Shown: positions 47,647-59,145, counted from the first letter of the stretch. The stretch: 64,000 bases of DNA from Istiophorus platypterus (GCA_016859345.1 CM029112.1:14706089-14770088); one strand, 5' to 3'. Program-made: numbers and translations. The notes: a model not told the origin generated them from the sequence alone.

Positions 47647-50600
47647 AGGGAAAAACGTGGAAAGAGGAAGTGACCTTGATGTACTGAAAAATCAATACAT
47701 CTTTACTTGCGTGGCCTCATATTAGCCTCTCCCACGTTACATCACACTAATATCCCTTTGCTCCTACTGTAATTCAGTTCAAGGCTGGACAGTTTCATCC
47801 ATTGCAGGCCTGCTGGACATCCCATACAGCTGGAAAACCTGTAATGCTCGAAATACTTATGGATATGGATTGATGAAGTGTAATCAAATGCACTCGTGTG
47901 TCAGCTGAATATGACCGTGTCTGACCTGAGCTAGGACATAAAGAGGATCTGATGGCTTTGGATAAATTGGGTCTTTGAACCATATCATCCACATATACGG
48001 TAGTTGTACTAGGTCAAGTAATTTCCGACAGCAGTATTCTCTACTTCTTCGTAAATGATTTGAACGCGGAACTGCAACTGGTGTATTACTTAATATCAGG
48101 GGTGATCTAGTCGGTATCACCAAAAAGGAAAGTCTCAAAAATAGAGTTTTCTCTTGGACAGAGAATATAGGGAAGTTTTGGTGTGGGAGACATTCAGACG
48201 GTCAGACAATGTCCTGAAATCAGAAGTACAGTAAGTTTTTCTTTTTTTTGTTCACACAGTGTTTAACCAAGACGATTCTGTATAGTTTACACATTGTGTA
48301 CAATTTTTAGTCATAATAACAGCGTGGCTTTATGGCCAGCAAACCTGGTCTGTACATCTGCCTGCCACCTAGGATGCTGTTGGATGTATTGCCATGAAAA
48401 TATGATTTAAATATTCATGTCCTCTTTGATTTCACTTGAATTTCACTATAACAAAAAATGTACACATTACAAATGTACACATTTCTAACAATGTCGCAAA
48501 AACTGTTACAATTTATGCTTGAGCTGTTGTATTGAATCGCATCAGATTGTACAGGTGTGCCCGGTAATGAGGCGAGTGATTGTGAGACAAGACTGGCAAT
48601 ATCAAAGTACTGCACAAGCACCAAATAACAGGGTTTTAAAAATGTACTTGAAGCAACTCACATTTTCTTGAGGACTCAAAATCATCTGAAACAGAAAGCA
48701 GCTGTATTTCACTGAATCTTAAAGTGTCATTTTTACATTTGTAATGAATGTGTGGATAAGTCAAACAGGCAGGAATCGTCTCACTACTAAGACAGTGCAG
48801 GAAGTTTGAATATTAAAAAGTTAGAAAGCCATAACTTTTTCCTCTGCAGCTTTTACTGTGTTCTGTTTTTTTTTTTTTTTTCCCTCTTGCTATGCGTGAT
48901 CCAGTATGATATCTTCAGTCTTTCCTGCAGAGAGAAGGTGCCAGACAGAGGCCTTGGGCAAGTCAGTCACGTTCCTTTTGTGTTGCTGAGAAAGAGTACA
49001 TCCCTTCATTAGACTGCATCTCTTGACAGCACTTCATGCTTCCATAGCTTCTTTGACAAGTGAGTGGTGCACAAGCATGAGGCTCCCACCTACACACTGC
49101 TCATGCCTGGCTAGCTGCTCAGTGCCATGGACACGTACCATGAACATATATCGTAGAAGAGCCATCAACATAGACCACATACTGTGGCAACACATAAGGC
49201 TGGTAAATAAAGCTGCTTTTTCGAAGCGACGTCAAGAAATCAAGTAAAGACTCTAGATGAGCGGGCGATGCAGGAGTGAGTTACAGTATTTAGTGTGGAT
49301 TTACATTGTATTTTACTAAATATACATATGATTTGTACATTATGCCAAACTATCGCTTACATCTGTTACTTTGCATGCAAAACAGAAAGCCAACTGTAGA
49401 TTATCAGGATCTAAAAGGAAAATGTTTAAATCTTGTGCATGCAGTATGTTGGTTTAGGGTGTGTTTAATAATAATTCACAGCAGGTGTCATTTGTCAAAT
49501 TGTTATAAAATATTATCACACGATCTGTCACTAGAGGGAGGATTTCCTGTAGGAAGGTGAGAACGACTTTTCGATTTAGAGGAATGAATGTGAGCAAGGT
49601 GGTGTTTGTAGAGTCTGCAGTCAGCCTTCAACAATGCTGAAGGAATCTGAACCGAGATTGAAATCAAATTCACAAGGCTAAGAATGTCTGATTCATAACG
49701 TTACATCCCCTCAGGTAGCAAATGACTACTATGCCGCTCGCAATCATCCGAGAACAACAGTCAAATACAAAAGCAAGGCAATGAGAAGACAAAGAGAAAT
49801 CAATATGCTATAGAAAACAGTTTCTCATAGTCACTGATGGATCATAGAAATCTGTCCCTTGCTTTCAAAGGGGCTTATAAAAACATAAATATCTGCAGCA
49901 GGCAATTATAATAATGAAAAAATCCTTATGGAAAGGACCTACATGTAGAGCTGAGGTAATCTCATGATGGTTATGAATGCTATGGCCAAATGTTGGTGAC
50001 ATTAAGTTGAACTAGCATCAGTTGTCACACATGGGTCAAAAAATCCTCTAAAGGGTAAATCACACTCCCCGTGACAAATTAATCTGTGAAATTAGTGGAG
50101 TGTTCATTTGTCTATCCCTGGTACCCCCCCCCCACACACACACACACATACATACACACTTTCTATGAGTTTAAAGAGAAATTGCAAATGGCCAGTGAGA
50201 TTCTACAGGTTGGGCAGATATATACAATACTGAAGTTAAGAAAAAAGCCAATTCAAAAAGCATTAAGAATGATTCGCTAGTGTTGAGGGAGCAAAAAGCA
50301 ATGAGGGAAAAGTTTCATTTACAAGGAAGCTAGCACAAGGCCACAGTAAACAGAGAAATAACAGTATCAAAGTCGCAAAACCTGCTAATTTATAAACTCC
50401 AAACACGCAAAAGAGAGCAAAGGCGGTGAGTGACGTATGAGGATAAAACAAGAGGCCAGTATGCTTATTCACACTCAAGTAGTTTACTATAAAGTACTCA
50501 ATGAATATGTGAGTGTTTGCATACATCTGACAGCAGATTGGATCAGAAGAATTAAATGATAAATGAGCGAGTTGTAAAAGAATCCCACTGCCCATGAACG

Positions 50601-53600
50601 GCAGTAACTTTAGAGACTCTGTCCAATCGTCACAAACACTGGGAAAAAAAAAAGACTTCCATGTGCACATTGTTGAATATTCCCTCATCTTCTACAGGAG
50701 AAGAACGCTGTCACATCAGCACAGACAAAGATCCCAGTGTCAGATGATGCATTGTATCAATTTCAGATGGTCGCTCAGCTCATGCAGAAGGAAAAGTAAT
50801 TAAATCACAACCTTAAATAAAACATAAGGAGAGCAATCATACAGCATGAAGAATTCTATCTGTAGGCTCTGAGAAGAATAACTAAAAAAAGGGGAAAAAA
50901 AGGAGTTTATGAGTAAAAATGGAGCCGCACTGGGCTATATTTTTTTATTCTGCTCTGTCAACTGCCTGACATTTTCCTCGTTCTAAGCAGCCACTGCGTA
51001 CTAGAGTTCCTGTGACCCCAAAATTGCAGCTGTTCTCCTCGGGTATGGAGAGAATGGCTGTGGCCTGCTACACAAAAAGGCAGTTTAATTAGGCTTTCCT
51101 GCATAGGAGTGACGGGAGGCTTTCTAGCAGTGAGACAGCCTCACCCAGTTGTTACAATGATATGGAAAACACCAGAATTCAGTCATTCCGTTGCTTGAGG
51201 AATATTAAAAATATCTTCAAACTGTAGTTGTTCAGCTGATCCCCCGACTGGTGTGATTGAAACAGCAAAGGTTCGCTCTCAGAACGACTGGTAAAACATG
51301 AAAACACGAAAACACCTGCAACGTTTTGGTTATTGTGCAGCGTGAATCATGTAACTATCCTGTTACTTCTGTGTTCTTCTATTTCAAACCTGAACGTAGA
51401 GTATCTACCATGTTTTCCGTTGTTTCATGCTCATCTTATACATGAAAAACTAAGAGAGGCAACTATAATGTCAGTGTCAACTAGCGCTGGATACTGTTCA
51501 GAATTTTTCAATAGTGGTGCCAATATGTCAAGTTAGTTTCTGCTGTCTTGGTTTTTTTGATGTAATGTGTCATATATCTAAATGGTGTTTTGCAACCATA
51601 TTTGTCTTCTTTTGGACAATGAAGTACTCAATACTGCAGACACAAGTTAGATACCCAGCCCTGATATATAAATGCTCTTTGCTATAGAAAATGTAAAATA
51701 ATTTACAATATAAATAAAAAACTAAAATGCACCCCCCCAATGGTTTTTAACACACTACAACAGAAGGCGGGTAAGAAGCCAGGGAGAGAAAGTGAGTCAA
51801 GGCAGGATGCCAACATGTGAAATTACAACTATTGATCTCTGGCGCTGGAGAGCGCATTTCCACTGTGTCTGAATGCATTATTAAGGAGATAGTGCTCGAC
51901 ACAACAGGTGGACAGCGGCCCAGCGGCACCGCTCGAACAGAACCGGCGCGATGTTGAGTGCAGGATTGGGATAAGAGCCACTGGCAGTTGTTTGCACGAG
52001 ATCTCCAGTGTCACAGATTGTTTTGCCGTCACGTCTAGCACAAGGACTTGAACAACAAATAATCATTTCATCCGAACCCCATTATTATTTCATGCACACC
52101 ATGGCTGGCAACATTATAAATTCAGCAGCTGTGACTTTTTCGTTTTCTTTTCTTTTTTTTTAATCACAGCATAACACAATATGCTTACATGGTGAATTTG
52201 TGGCATCCATAGGAAAATGTTAATTTGAGTAAGGCTGTTAAAGGGTACAGAACAGCAGTGTGCTTTGAGTGTCTACTTGAGCAGGGTCTTATGTGCCGGC
52301 AGGAGGAGATGAGGCGAGGGGGGTAGTAGAGGTGATGGGAAGAGGTACAGTTTGTTTCTGAGGAGCACAGAGGAGTGAAGGTTTTCTACTTCAAGCATAT
52401 AGCTCTGAGACTTGTTTGTGTGGGAAGCACTGAATAATGAATTCATAATGAGACTAAGTCTTTGGACATTTTGCAGTGCTCCTTTGGTCCCCTGGGGTAT
52501 AAGATGTCTGGGCTTTTCTGCCTGATTTTACAGTACACACAGTGAGATAAACTCAATCCAGACAGTTAAACTACCATTCAGTCGCTTGTCAGTTTTGTTT
52601 GTTACTGATTAGGGCATTTGAGCAAAGTTATTCCATTGGAAAATTCAGTTTTTGTTAGTTAATACGTTATAATGAATGGCATATGAAAAGAATCGGAAAG
52701 CACTGCTGTCTATTATGTGTAATTACATAACCAGCAAAAATTTACCAGATGTTGGATATGATGGAGAGAAAACATGGTTTACTCCCATTTTTTGCTCTGC
52801 AAGTTAGGGTGCTATGACAACACCAGAGTGCATGGCTTCATTTTGCATAACATCTAAAGTGTTTTTGTTTGCCTGTTTGTATTTTTTTGTCTGTTTATAT
52901 ATTATATTTGCCCAAGGGCGATGCAACTAAAAGCATTACTCTGGCTGAGGCTTCCACATTCACTGCCCTGGTCGCTCCCGGATTTTGACATTATGTTCGG
53001 TCGATTTCTGCTTGATCTCTGACAAAGCATATGGCTTCTTTGTGTTGACCCTTGACCTGTATCTTGCTGTATTACTTCATTCATTATTTTCCCAAAATAC
53101 CTCAAGATAAGCAGCCTTCCAGCAGCAACAGCTGTTACACAAATCAGGGACGGTTACATCACATAAATCGTCTTCTTCTTATGACTTTCATGCCACACTG
53201 AAAGAAATTTTTTTCCCTGACACCTTTAAGCTTTAGTTTTGTTTTTCACTATATCTAAAAACCCTACACCAATTTTGGATTAAGAACAAAGAGTAAAATC
53301 ACTAAACCCCTGTTCCTTTTCATTTCTCTCAGATACTTTTGCATCACTTAAACATTAATCCAGACAACAGGTTCAGGGGGCAATAAATAAACAATGAGTA
53401 AATGCTGGTGAGTTATGTCACATATTATAAAACTGTTTACTTTGCCTAATGCACTTTAAGAACACTGCATCAAAGTGATGTACTAACATAAATTGAAAAA
53501 GCTGTTACGTTGTCATAAAAACATATTACAGACAGTAGTTATAAGGCGAATAATGTCATGGAGATATTTGCTATAACACGAAATTTCTGAGATCATGATT

Positions 53601-54540
53601 TAGTTTAAAGCTCTTAAATGCACCATTTAGTTGTTTAGAATGACTCCCACTCACTCATACTTGGACAGTGTGAAAGAATATTGCACCAGTTCCTAAATGA
53701 TGCTCTTGGTATATTGATGGTCCCTCCTCCTGACAACAATTGAATGCCTCAGTGTTACTATCTACCAAAAAGCCACCTGCATCTATCAAGCCTTTAGCTT
53801 TAGAGACCCTTTACAGACAATAGTCTAACCTCCTCTGCCTAATATCGTTCATCACATGCAAACTTTTGTCAAAAGCACTGTGTATTTCTTTCCAAAGAAA
53901 TCGATTTTATTCTGAGAGCCGATATGTTTTCATTACTTATTCACAATGTTTTCATTTTATTTTCAAAATTGACTGAATAAATAAGAGCAGAGTGTGCAAT
54001 GAAAAAAAATTGTCCTTCCTGAATAAATGATAGGGTAAAGTGCCTGGGGACTGATTATCATTTTAGAAACTGAATAATTGAAATGATTATAGCAGTGATG
54101 TGGAGAGCAAAGTAGATCACCACTCCAAGACAGGGTCTGTGTGAATAAAGTGTGTGTCCATGTTTTTATATGTGTGTCTTTTGTGGTGCGCATGGACCAG
54201 GTTAGCCTGCGGGTTCTACCTGAAAAATAATCTCTGCTCTCCAAACTGAATTTTCAGCTCTTCATCAAACGAACGTGTCCGATGTAAAGCAACAATAACA
54301 GCGATGGGAAAAAAATTTTTTACGTGAAAGAGAGAGATGGTCTTCATGTTCAAACACACCGAGTCCACGCACTGGTCACAACTGAGCTGATCGGGGTGGA
54401 AAAGCGAGCGGACAACCAAGCGGCATCTGGAGACGCTCCTCCGCTCTCTGTGATAATGTGTTGTGGTCAGAGCTGCCCTTGGTGCTGGATCAGCTGGGAC
54501 CACAAACTGCTGCAACTTCTGATCTGCAGCTGACTACAAT
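47647..54540. other. Intergenic upstream of nptx1, no gene recognised
   Basis: About 6.9 kb of AT-rich sequence with a poly(C)/CA tract at 50124-50158 and poly(T) near 48866-48880. The 141-codon minus-strand frame at 50688-50263 has no recognisable domain. No TATA/CpG promoter is visible before 54.8 kb. Confidence 0.4.
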
Positions 54541-54542
54541 GT

Positions 54543-54573
<31 letters not shown>

Positions 54574-54613
54574 CGTGTTTGTGCGTGTGTGTGCGTGCGT
54601 GTTTGCGCGCGTG
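54541..54613. repeat. (GT)n/(GTGC)n microsatellite upstream of nptx1
   Basis: Alternating purine-pyrimidine GT/GC sequence ending in GCGCGCGTG, about 0.4 kb upstream of the TATA-like box. Such sequence can adopt Z-DNA in principle. Confidence 0.9.
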
Positions 54614-54824
54614 TTTCCAGTGCGCGCAAAAATAAACAGGCACAGCTGGCTCTCCTGGCACCCCTCCACGCAAGCAAACTCCTCTTCACCGCCAACAAAT
54701 CCTCCGTTTCCCAAATGATTAACACGAAGCGAAACAAACCAAAAAAAAAAAAAAAAAAAAGGAGAGACAAACAGTCGAAGTGGTGGAAGATTTAACATGT
54801 GAGAGAAAACGGGTTTCATCTCTT

Positions 54825-55043
54825 AAATGTGACGCCGCTTCTGGAGCCGACTAAAAACGGGGACGGCGCGATTCCCTCCCCTCCCGTAGTGATGCAGTGA
54901 ACCTGCTCTGCGCAGAACCGGGCTCGCTGTATAAAAACGGGCTGCGCTTCCACGGACAGGGGTACAACAACAAGGGGACGCGAGCGAGAAGTCACTGCGG
55001 CTCACCGGCCACGGAGAACCACGACCCAGGCACAGACGCAGAC
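54825..55043 (+). promoter_or_regulatory. nptx1: GC-rich core promoter and 5' UTR of nptx1
   Basis: Base composition shifts abruptly from AT-rich flank to CpG-rich sequence at about 54825, and stays CpG-rich through exons 1 and 2. The segment contains the TATA-like box at 54930 and the inferred 5' UTR. The same CpG-rich character is expected of a neuronal gene promoter, but the exact start site is not visible. Confidence 0.5.
54930..54937 (+). promoter_or_regulatory. nptx1: TATA-like box of nptx1
   Basis: TATAAAAA sits about 110 bp upstream of the start codon in GC-rich sequence. If used, it predicts a transcription start near 54960 and a 5' UTR of about 80 nt. This is motif reading only. 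Confidence 0.5.
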
Positions 55044-55487
55044 ATGCAGGCCACGAAGAGGGCAGTGTGTTGGAGACTTTTTCTATGTTCCTGCCTGTTT
55101 TTGGAGAGTTCTTCCCAAGACTTTGGCGGGCAGACGCAGTTCATTTGCACGTCCGTACCCAAGGATATGGACATATGCGCGGCCACCTTGCAGAACAGTG
55201 TGCCGGGGGAGGACCTGAAGACCACTGTCATGCAGCTGCGGGAGACGGTTTTGCAGCAGAAAGAGACGATCATGAACCAAAAGGAGACCATCAGAGAACT
55301 CACCTCGAAGTTGGCTCGGTGCGAGAGCCAGAGCGGCGCCGAGCCCGGGGACGCGCGTCCCGGGGGCAGGAGGAAAGATGCTGGGACCAAAAACACGATG
55401 GGGGATGTATCGAGGGGCCCCGCTGACACTTTGACGCAACTCTCGCAGACTTTACAGTCGCTGAAGCAGAGACTAGAAAACCTGGAG
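55044..55487 (+). CDS. nptx1: nptx1 coding exon 1
   Basis: Encodes residues 1-148: signal peptide, the N-terminal cysteines and the first coiled coil (repeated QKET units at about 72-82), then a Gly/Arg-rich linker and a second helical stretch ending at Leu-Glu. It ends in phase 0 before a GTAGGC donor at 55488. A short CTG tract follows directly inside the intron. Confidence 0.95.
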
Positions 55488-58178
55488 GTAGGCTGCTGCT
55501 GCTGCTGCTGCTTCAGGGAACATGTTCGACACTTTGGGTGACTGTGCGCAAAGCTCCGTCGGGCAAAATACGAGCACTTTTGTTGACTAATGTACAATAA
55601 TGATAACATCAACAATAATATTAATAATACTATTAACAATGATGATGATAATAATAATAATAATAATAGTTTGGTTTGAGTCTTGCAAATACTAATTTAA
55701 CCAAGAAAATGCAAATTAAGTTACTTGTCCAGCTACACTAGAATATAAACCTCCAAAATAAAAGTGAATGTAGAATTTTACCCACACAAAATCATTTCTT
55801 ACATCGAGATTAACGTTTATTTTTCCTTCCCTGACAGCAATTCAGCAGAAGTAACAACTCGGTGCAGGCGAACAGCCTCAAAGACCTGCTCCAGAGTAAA
55901 ATCGACGACTTGGAGAAGCAGGTGCTGTCCCGGGTGAACAGCATCGAGGAGGGCAAGCCCGGACTCCGCAACGAGACCGAGCAGCGCGGGAGAGTGGAGT
56001 CCACCCTCACATCCCTACACCAGAGGATCACCGACCTGGAGAAAGGTGGGTGCGAACAGACCGCGGGCGAGAAGTCGAGGGAGATCCGGGAAGGGTCTGG
56101 GCGGGCGGGTGGGTTACCCACCGAGGATGGGCGTAGCGACGGGTGGCGAGGCCGGGGGACGATCTCCATCGGCCGAGATAACGATCAGGAGGAGATACCC
56201 GATGGCCACGGCGCAGCGAGCGATTACACGCGAGGGCGGAAAAAAGGGAACATCTGTTTGCATATTCAATTTGGCACCACGGGCTTTAATGATCTCAGCA
56301 CAAAGCTCTTGCGGATTAAACCATTTAAAAAAACGCAGTGAGCGGCCCGTCGCTCCTTTTGCGCCGTGAGACCTTCGAGAACTTAAACCCGCGCTGCGCT
56401 CTCGGTTTGGGACACAGCCGGCACCATGCGGCGGCCAGCCCGGATGGTAGTGGAGGAGAGAGGCGTGGCTGGAGAAGAGGGGAGAGGAGAAGAGAAGAGA
56501 AGAGAAGAGAAGAGAAGAGAAGAGAAGAGAAGAGGAGAGAAGAGAAGAGAAGAGAAGAGAAGAGAAGAGAGAAGAGAAGAGAAGAGAAGAGAAGAGAAGA
56601 GAAGAGAAGAGAAGAGAAGAGAAGAGAAGAGAAGAGAAGAGATGAGAAGAAAAAAGAAAACGAGACGAGGGCTCACAACGTCACGACCACTCCCCTGATT
56701 TCTGGGATGGATTTATCTTTGGAGATTAAAAGCAAATCTGGAGCGTCACGATCGCGGATTTGTTGTGCAATGTATAATACCGATGTAAATCCCCGGGATG
56801 TTTGCGTTAGCGACGGCATAACCGTGTTCAACAAAATGAAAACCAAAGAGAAAGCGACGCGCACGCGTTCTGCATCCTGCAAAGTGTCTGAAGCCGAGGG
56901 TCTTTTTGGTTTTTTGTTTTTTGTTGTTGTTTTCCTCATCACAGGTCAGAGAGAAAACAGGCCCCTGGATAAATTCCAGCTCACGTTCCCGCTGAGAACC
57001 AACTACATGTACGCGAAAGTGAAGAAGAGTTTGCCGGAGATGTACGCCCTCACCGTGTGCATGTGGCTCAAGTCCAATGCGTCCCCGGGAGTGGGCACAC
57101 CTTTCTCCTACGCAGTTCCCGGTCAAGCCAATGAGCTGGTCCTCATAGAGTGGGGGAACAACCCGATGGAGATACTCATAAATGACAAGGTGAGTCTGAA
57201 ACGCCGCGGAAACGCCGCCACGCGTTGATTTTGCAGCTGCAGTTTGGCTTAGCTGCAGCAGATGTTCACGAAATGTCTCCGTTTTCGAAACCACTCGAGG
57301 TTGCGAAGCTTCCTTTTCTTATCAACGACGGAAAGTGGCATCACATCTGCGTTACCTGGACAACTCGTGACGGTGTTTGGGAAGCTTTCCAAGACGGTGT
57401 CAAGAGAGGGAGCGGGGAGAATCTGGCTCCATATCATCCCATCAAACCGCAGGGCCTGCTGATCCTCGGCCAGGAGCAGGTAAGCACCAAAAGGCATCTG
57501 TTTCAAAGGCCTTCCTCTCTAAGGACCTGAGCTTTCAGCGCCACTAAGGCAACAAAATCCATCTTAAGCCACAGATAAACTGTAATGTCTCACACTAACA
57601 GGATGTTGGGCAGGAGCTATCCATAAGATATCACTTTGTTTATTGCATGATATAAATCTCTTGTATTAAACAATTCAGTTTTCCATTTTAATGGGACATA
57701 AAAAAAAAGCAGAATTCAATTTTCCAACCCTTCCTTTGCTGTAATTCACATAATAGGTTTAATGAGGTGATTAGATCTTTAACCTTGGATTCACCAAGAA
57801 GCCCTGTGGATTTAAGATGCATATTCCTCATTTAGTTTAATCAGTAAAAAAAGAATCGAGATAATCCAAGAGGCAATTTTTTTTTCTTTCCATGAAGAAG
57901 CCTGAGGGAGGAAAAAAAATCATATCCTTGATCAAATCCATTTGTCTTTACCACAGGACACACTCGGCGGAGGATTTGACGCCACACAAGCTTTTGTCGG
58001 AGACCTGGCAAATTTTCACATCTGGGATCGGAAACTATCTGTCGGAGAGATTTATAATCTAGCGACTTGCAGCAGCAAAGCGCAAGTGGGCAACGTTTTT
58101 GCGTGGATGGAGACGAGCCTTGATATTTATGGAGGTGCCTCGAAGTGGACATTCGAAGCTTGTCGCCAGCTCAACTGA
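55044..58178 (+). CDS. nptx1: Neuronal pentraxin 1, five coding exons (join 55044-55487, 55838-56045, 56945-57189, 57300-57479, 57957-58178)
   Basis: The joined exons encode 432 residues. Neuronal pentraxins are secreted by neurons and, as known for the mammalian family, form disulfide-linked multimers that bind and cluster AMPA-type glutamate receptors at excitatory synapses. Visible here: a basic/hydrophobic signal peptide (about 1-24, mature start near Gln25-Asp26-Phe27); Cys35, Cys45 and Cys93 in the N-terminal part; coiled-coil segments at about 58-92 and 135-217; and a pentraxin domain at about 224-430. That domain holds Cys256 and Cys316 (expected disulfide), the signature His314-Ile-Cys-Val-Thr-Trp-Thr-Thr321, a QEQD calcium-site motif (357-360), and Cys397 and Cys428. 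NxS/T sequons lie at Asn154, Asn193 and Asn262. The C-terminus EACRQLN and the exon 1 NTMGD motif fit NPTX1 better than NPTX2. The start at 55044 is chosen because it begins the signal peptide; an upstream in-frame ATG (54897) lies before the TATA-like box. No frameshift or stop is seen. Confidence 0.96.
55488..55837 (+). other. nptx1: nptx1 intron 1
   Basis: A 350-nt GT-AG intron. A (CTG)n run begins 4-5 nt after the donor, and an ATA/ATG trinucleotide tract lies at 55640-55668. No other feature is recognised. Confidence 0.85.
55838..56045 (+). CDS. nptx1: nptx1 coding exon 2 (coiled coil)
   Basis: Encodes residues 149-217 plus the first base of codon 218. It is entirely helical in character, with heptad-like leucines (LKDLLQSKIDDLEKQVL). 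Acceptor CCTGACAG ends at 55837; donor GTGGGT begins at 56046. It contains sequons at Asn154 and Asn193. Confidence 0.94.
56046..56944 (+). other. nptx1: nptx1 intron 2
   Basis: An 899-nt GT-AG intron. The first 400 nt are GC-rich and CpG-rich. They are followed by the pentanucleotide array and then by a pyrimidine-rich acceptor region (TTTTTGTTGTTGTTTTCC type). Reading on from exon 2 stops at 56339-56341, so retention would give a coiled-coil-only protein. Confidence 0.85.
56478..56650 (+). repeat. AGAGA-type pentanucleotide microsatellite in nptx1 intron 2
   Basis: About 170 bp of nearly pure GAGAA units with a few interruptions. A 5-nt purine repeat of this kind has no stop codon in any frame on the + strand, which explains the long spurious Glu/Lys/Arg-rich reading frame that crosses it into exon 3. 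Confidence 0.9.
56945..57189 (+). CDS. nptx1: nptx1 coding exon 3 (start of pentraxin domain)
   Basis: Completes Gly218 and encodes residues 219-299: the first strands of the pentraxin fold, including Cys256 and the very conserved stretch around PFSYAVPGQANELVLIEWGN. Acceptor TCATCACAG ends at 56944; donor GTGAGT begins at 57190. Phase is 0 at its 3' end. Confidence 0.95.
57190..57299 (+). other. nptx1: nptx1 intron 3 (110 nt)
   Basis: A very short intron with several AG dinucleotides (57236, 57242, 57252 region, 57260 region) before the inferred acceptor at 57299. Donor GTGAGT is strong. Confidence 0.75.
57300..57479 (+). CDS. nptx1: nptx1 coding exon 4 (pentraxin signature)
   Basis: Encodes residues 300-359, starting VAKLPF and ending GQEQ, with the pentraxin signature at 314-321. 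The acceptor is the AG at 57298-57299, preceded by a plausible branch point TTCAC (57265-57269) and a short pyrimidine tract. This start gives exact colinearity with mammalian NPTX1 as I remember it. An AG at 57235-57236 would add 21 in-frame residues but leave an intron of only 47 nt. Donor GTAAGC begins at 57480. Confidence 0.9.
57480..57956 (+). other. nptx1: nptx1 intron 4
   Basis: A 477-nt AT-rich GT-AG intron. No repeat or other element is recognised in it. Confidence 0.85.
57957..58178 (+). CDS. nptx1: nptx1 coding exon 5 (end of pentraxin domain)
   Basis: Encodes residues 360-432 and the TGA stop (58176-58178). It begins DTLGGGFDATQAFVG, completing the calcium-binding loop begun by QEQ of exon 4, and ends EACRQLN. 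Acceptor TTTACCACAG ends at 57956. Confidence 0.95.
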   Translation, partial: DTLGGGFDATQAFVGDLANFHIWDRKLSVGEIYNLATCSSKAQVGNVFAWMETSLDIYGGASKWTFEACRQLN

Positions 58179-59145
58179 ACTTGAAGGGGAAGAAAGATTG
58201 ATGCAGTTGTTAAAGCCACTGTTGTCGCAGCATCAGTAAACTCATTTAAAAGATAAGGACCCAAGTGTTTCAAAGAATAGCATCTGGATTTGTTATAGAT
58301 ATTTGAAAACATCATTTGTGGACACCTTGATAGATTTTTACCAGATTCACAAAAGGGACAGATCACTGGAAGTGGACACATCAAGCATCCCGTGGTGCTT
58401 GAATGCACATCAGGTCTTCTTGTGGTTTCATTTGAAAAAGCAGCTGATGCCACTTCAGGGAGCAGAGGACGCTCTCAGAGACCAAAACAACAGGCCAGCA
58501 TCAAAAGTACAGTAGGAGATCATATAGTTTTCACGCTAATCAACAAAATGACTTCTTCAAACTTCTTTTCTGTCTCGACTGCCAGGGATTTTCACTGTGA
58601 AAAAGGACAAGGTGGACTTCTTCAAAAGGAATGCGCTTCTTTGAGAGGTTATGAAATAGACGGCATTGTTTCTCTCTCACTCTTCTTTCTCCACCACCAC
58701 CTGCTTGACGTGATGTTGTGTAAAGAATGACGTATTTATTGCCAACATTCGAGCCTGAGTGCCTTGGGCTGTTGAAAAAAAAAATCTCAGCACATTCATT
58801 ATGATTTGCAGAGTGTTTGTGTTTATTTTTATGTAAATTTATTTCAAAAGAGGTGTTTCTTGTAACACTTTGAGGATGGATTCAATTGTTCAGTGTAAAA
58901 TGCAACTCATTGATGACAATGGCGCATTTTGCAGATGTTTGTACTTGAGTGGGAATGTTCTCTGTACAGTAACAGCATGTCTTAACTTCTGTAAATGCTG
59001 TGTCAGCATCTATGATCTTTGCTTTTACCTTCCTACTTTTGGGTTGAGATTTTATACCGTATTGTTATATGCTTAAAGCATGGCAACACCAACAGATGAA
59101 AAAAAGTTCTAGTTTTTGTAATAAATTGTGATACTTGAAATCATA
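58179..59145 (+). other. nptx1: 3' UTR of nptx1 (inferred)
   Basis: No coding potential follows the stop. The sequence becomes AT-rich with ATTTATT-type elements and ends at a canonical poly(A) signal. The length of about 0.95 kb is an inference from that first good signal; longer forms are possible. Confidence 0.55.
59120..59125 (+). terminator. nptx1: Poly(A) signal AATAAA of nptx1
   Basis: AATAAA is followed within 30-50 nt by a T/GT-rich stretch (59151-59175), a usual downstream element. It is the first canonical signal after the stop that has such a downstream region. Confidence 0.6.

Noticed and set aside
50263..50688. 141-codon minus-strand hydrophobic frame
   Set aside because: No family resemblance, AT-rich codons typical of random sequence, no exon boundaries.
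54897..55043. In-frame upstream ATG extending nptx1 by 49 residues
   Set aside because: It lies upstream of the TATA-like box, the added residues are not like a signal peptide, and the ATG at 55044 begins a typical secretory leader.
56338..57228. 296-codon frame through intron 2 and exon 3
   Set aside because: It is open only because the pentanucleotide repeat has no stops; its end runs past a consensus donor into intron 3.
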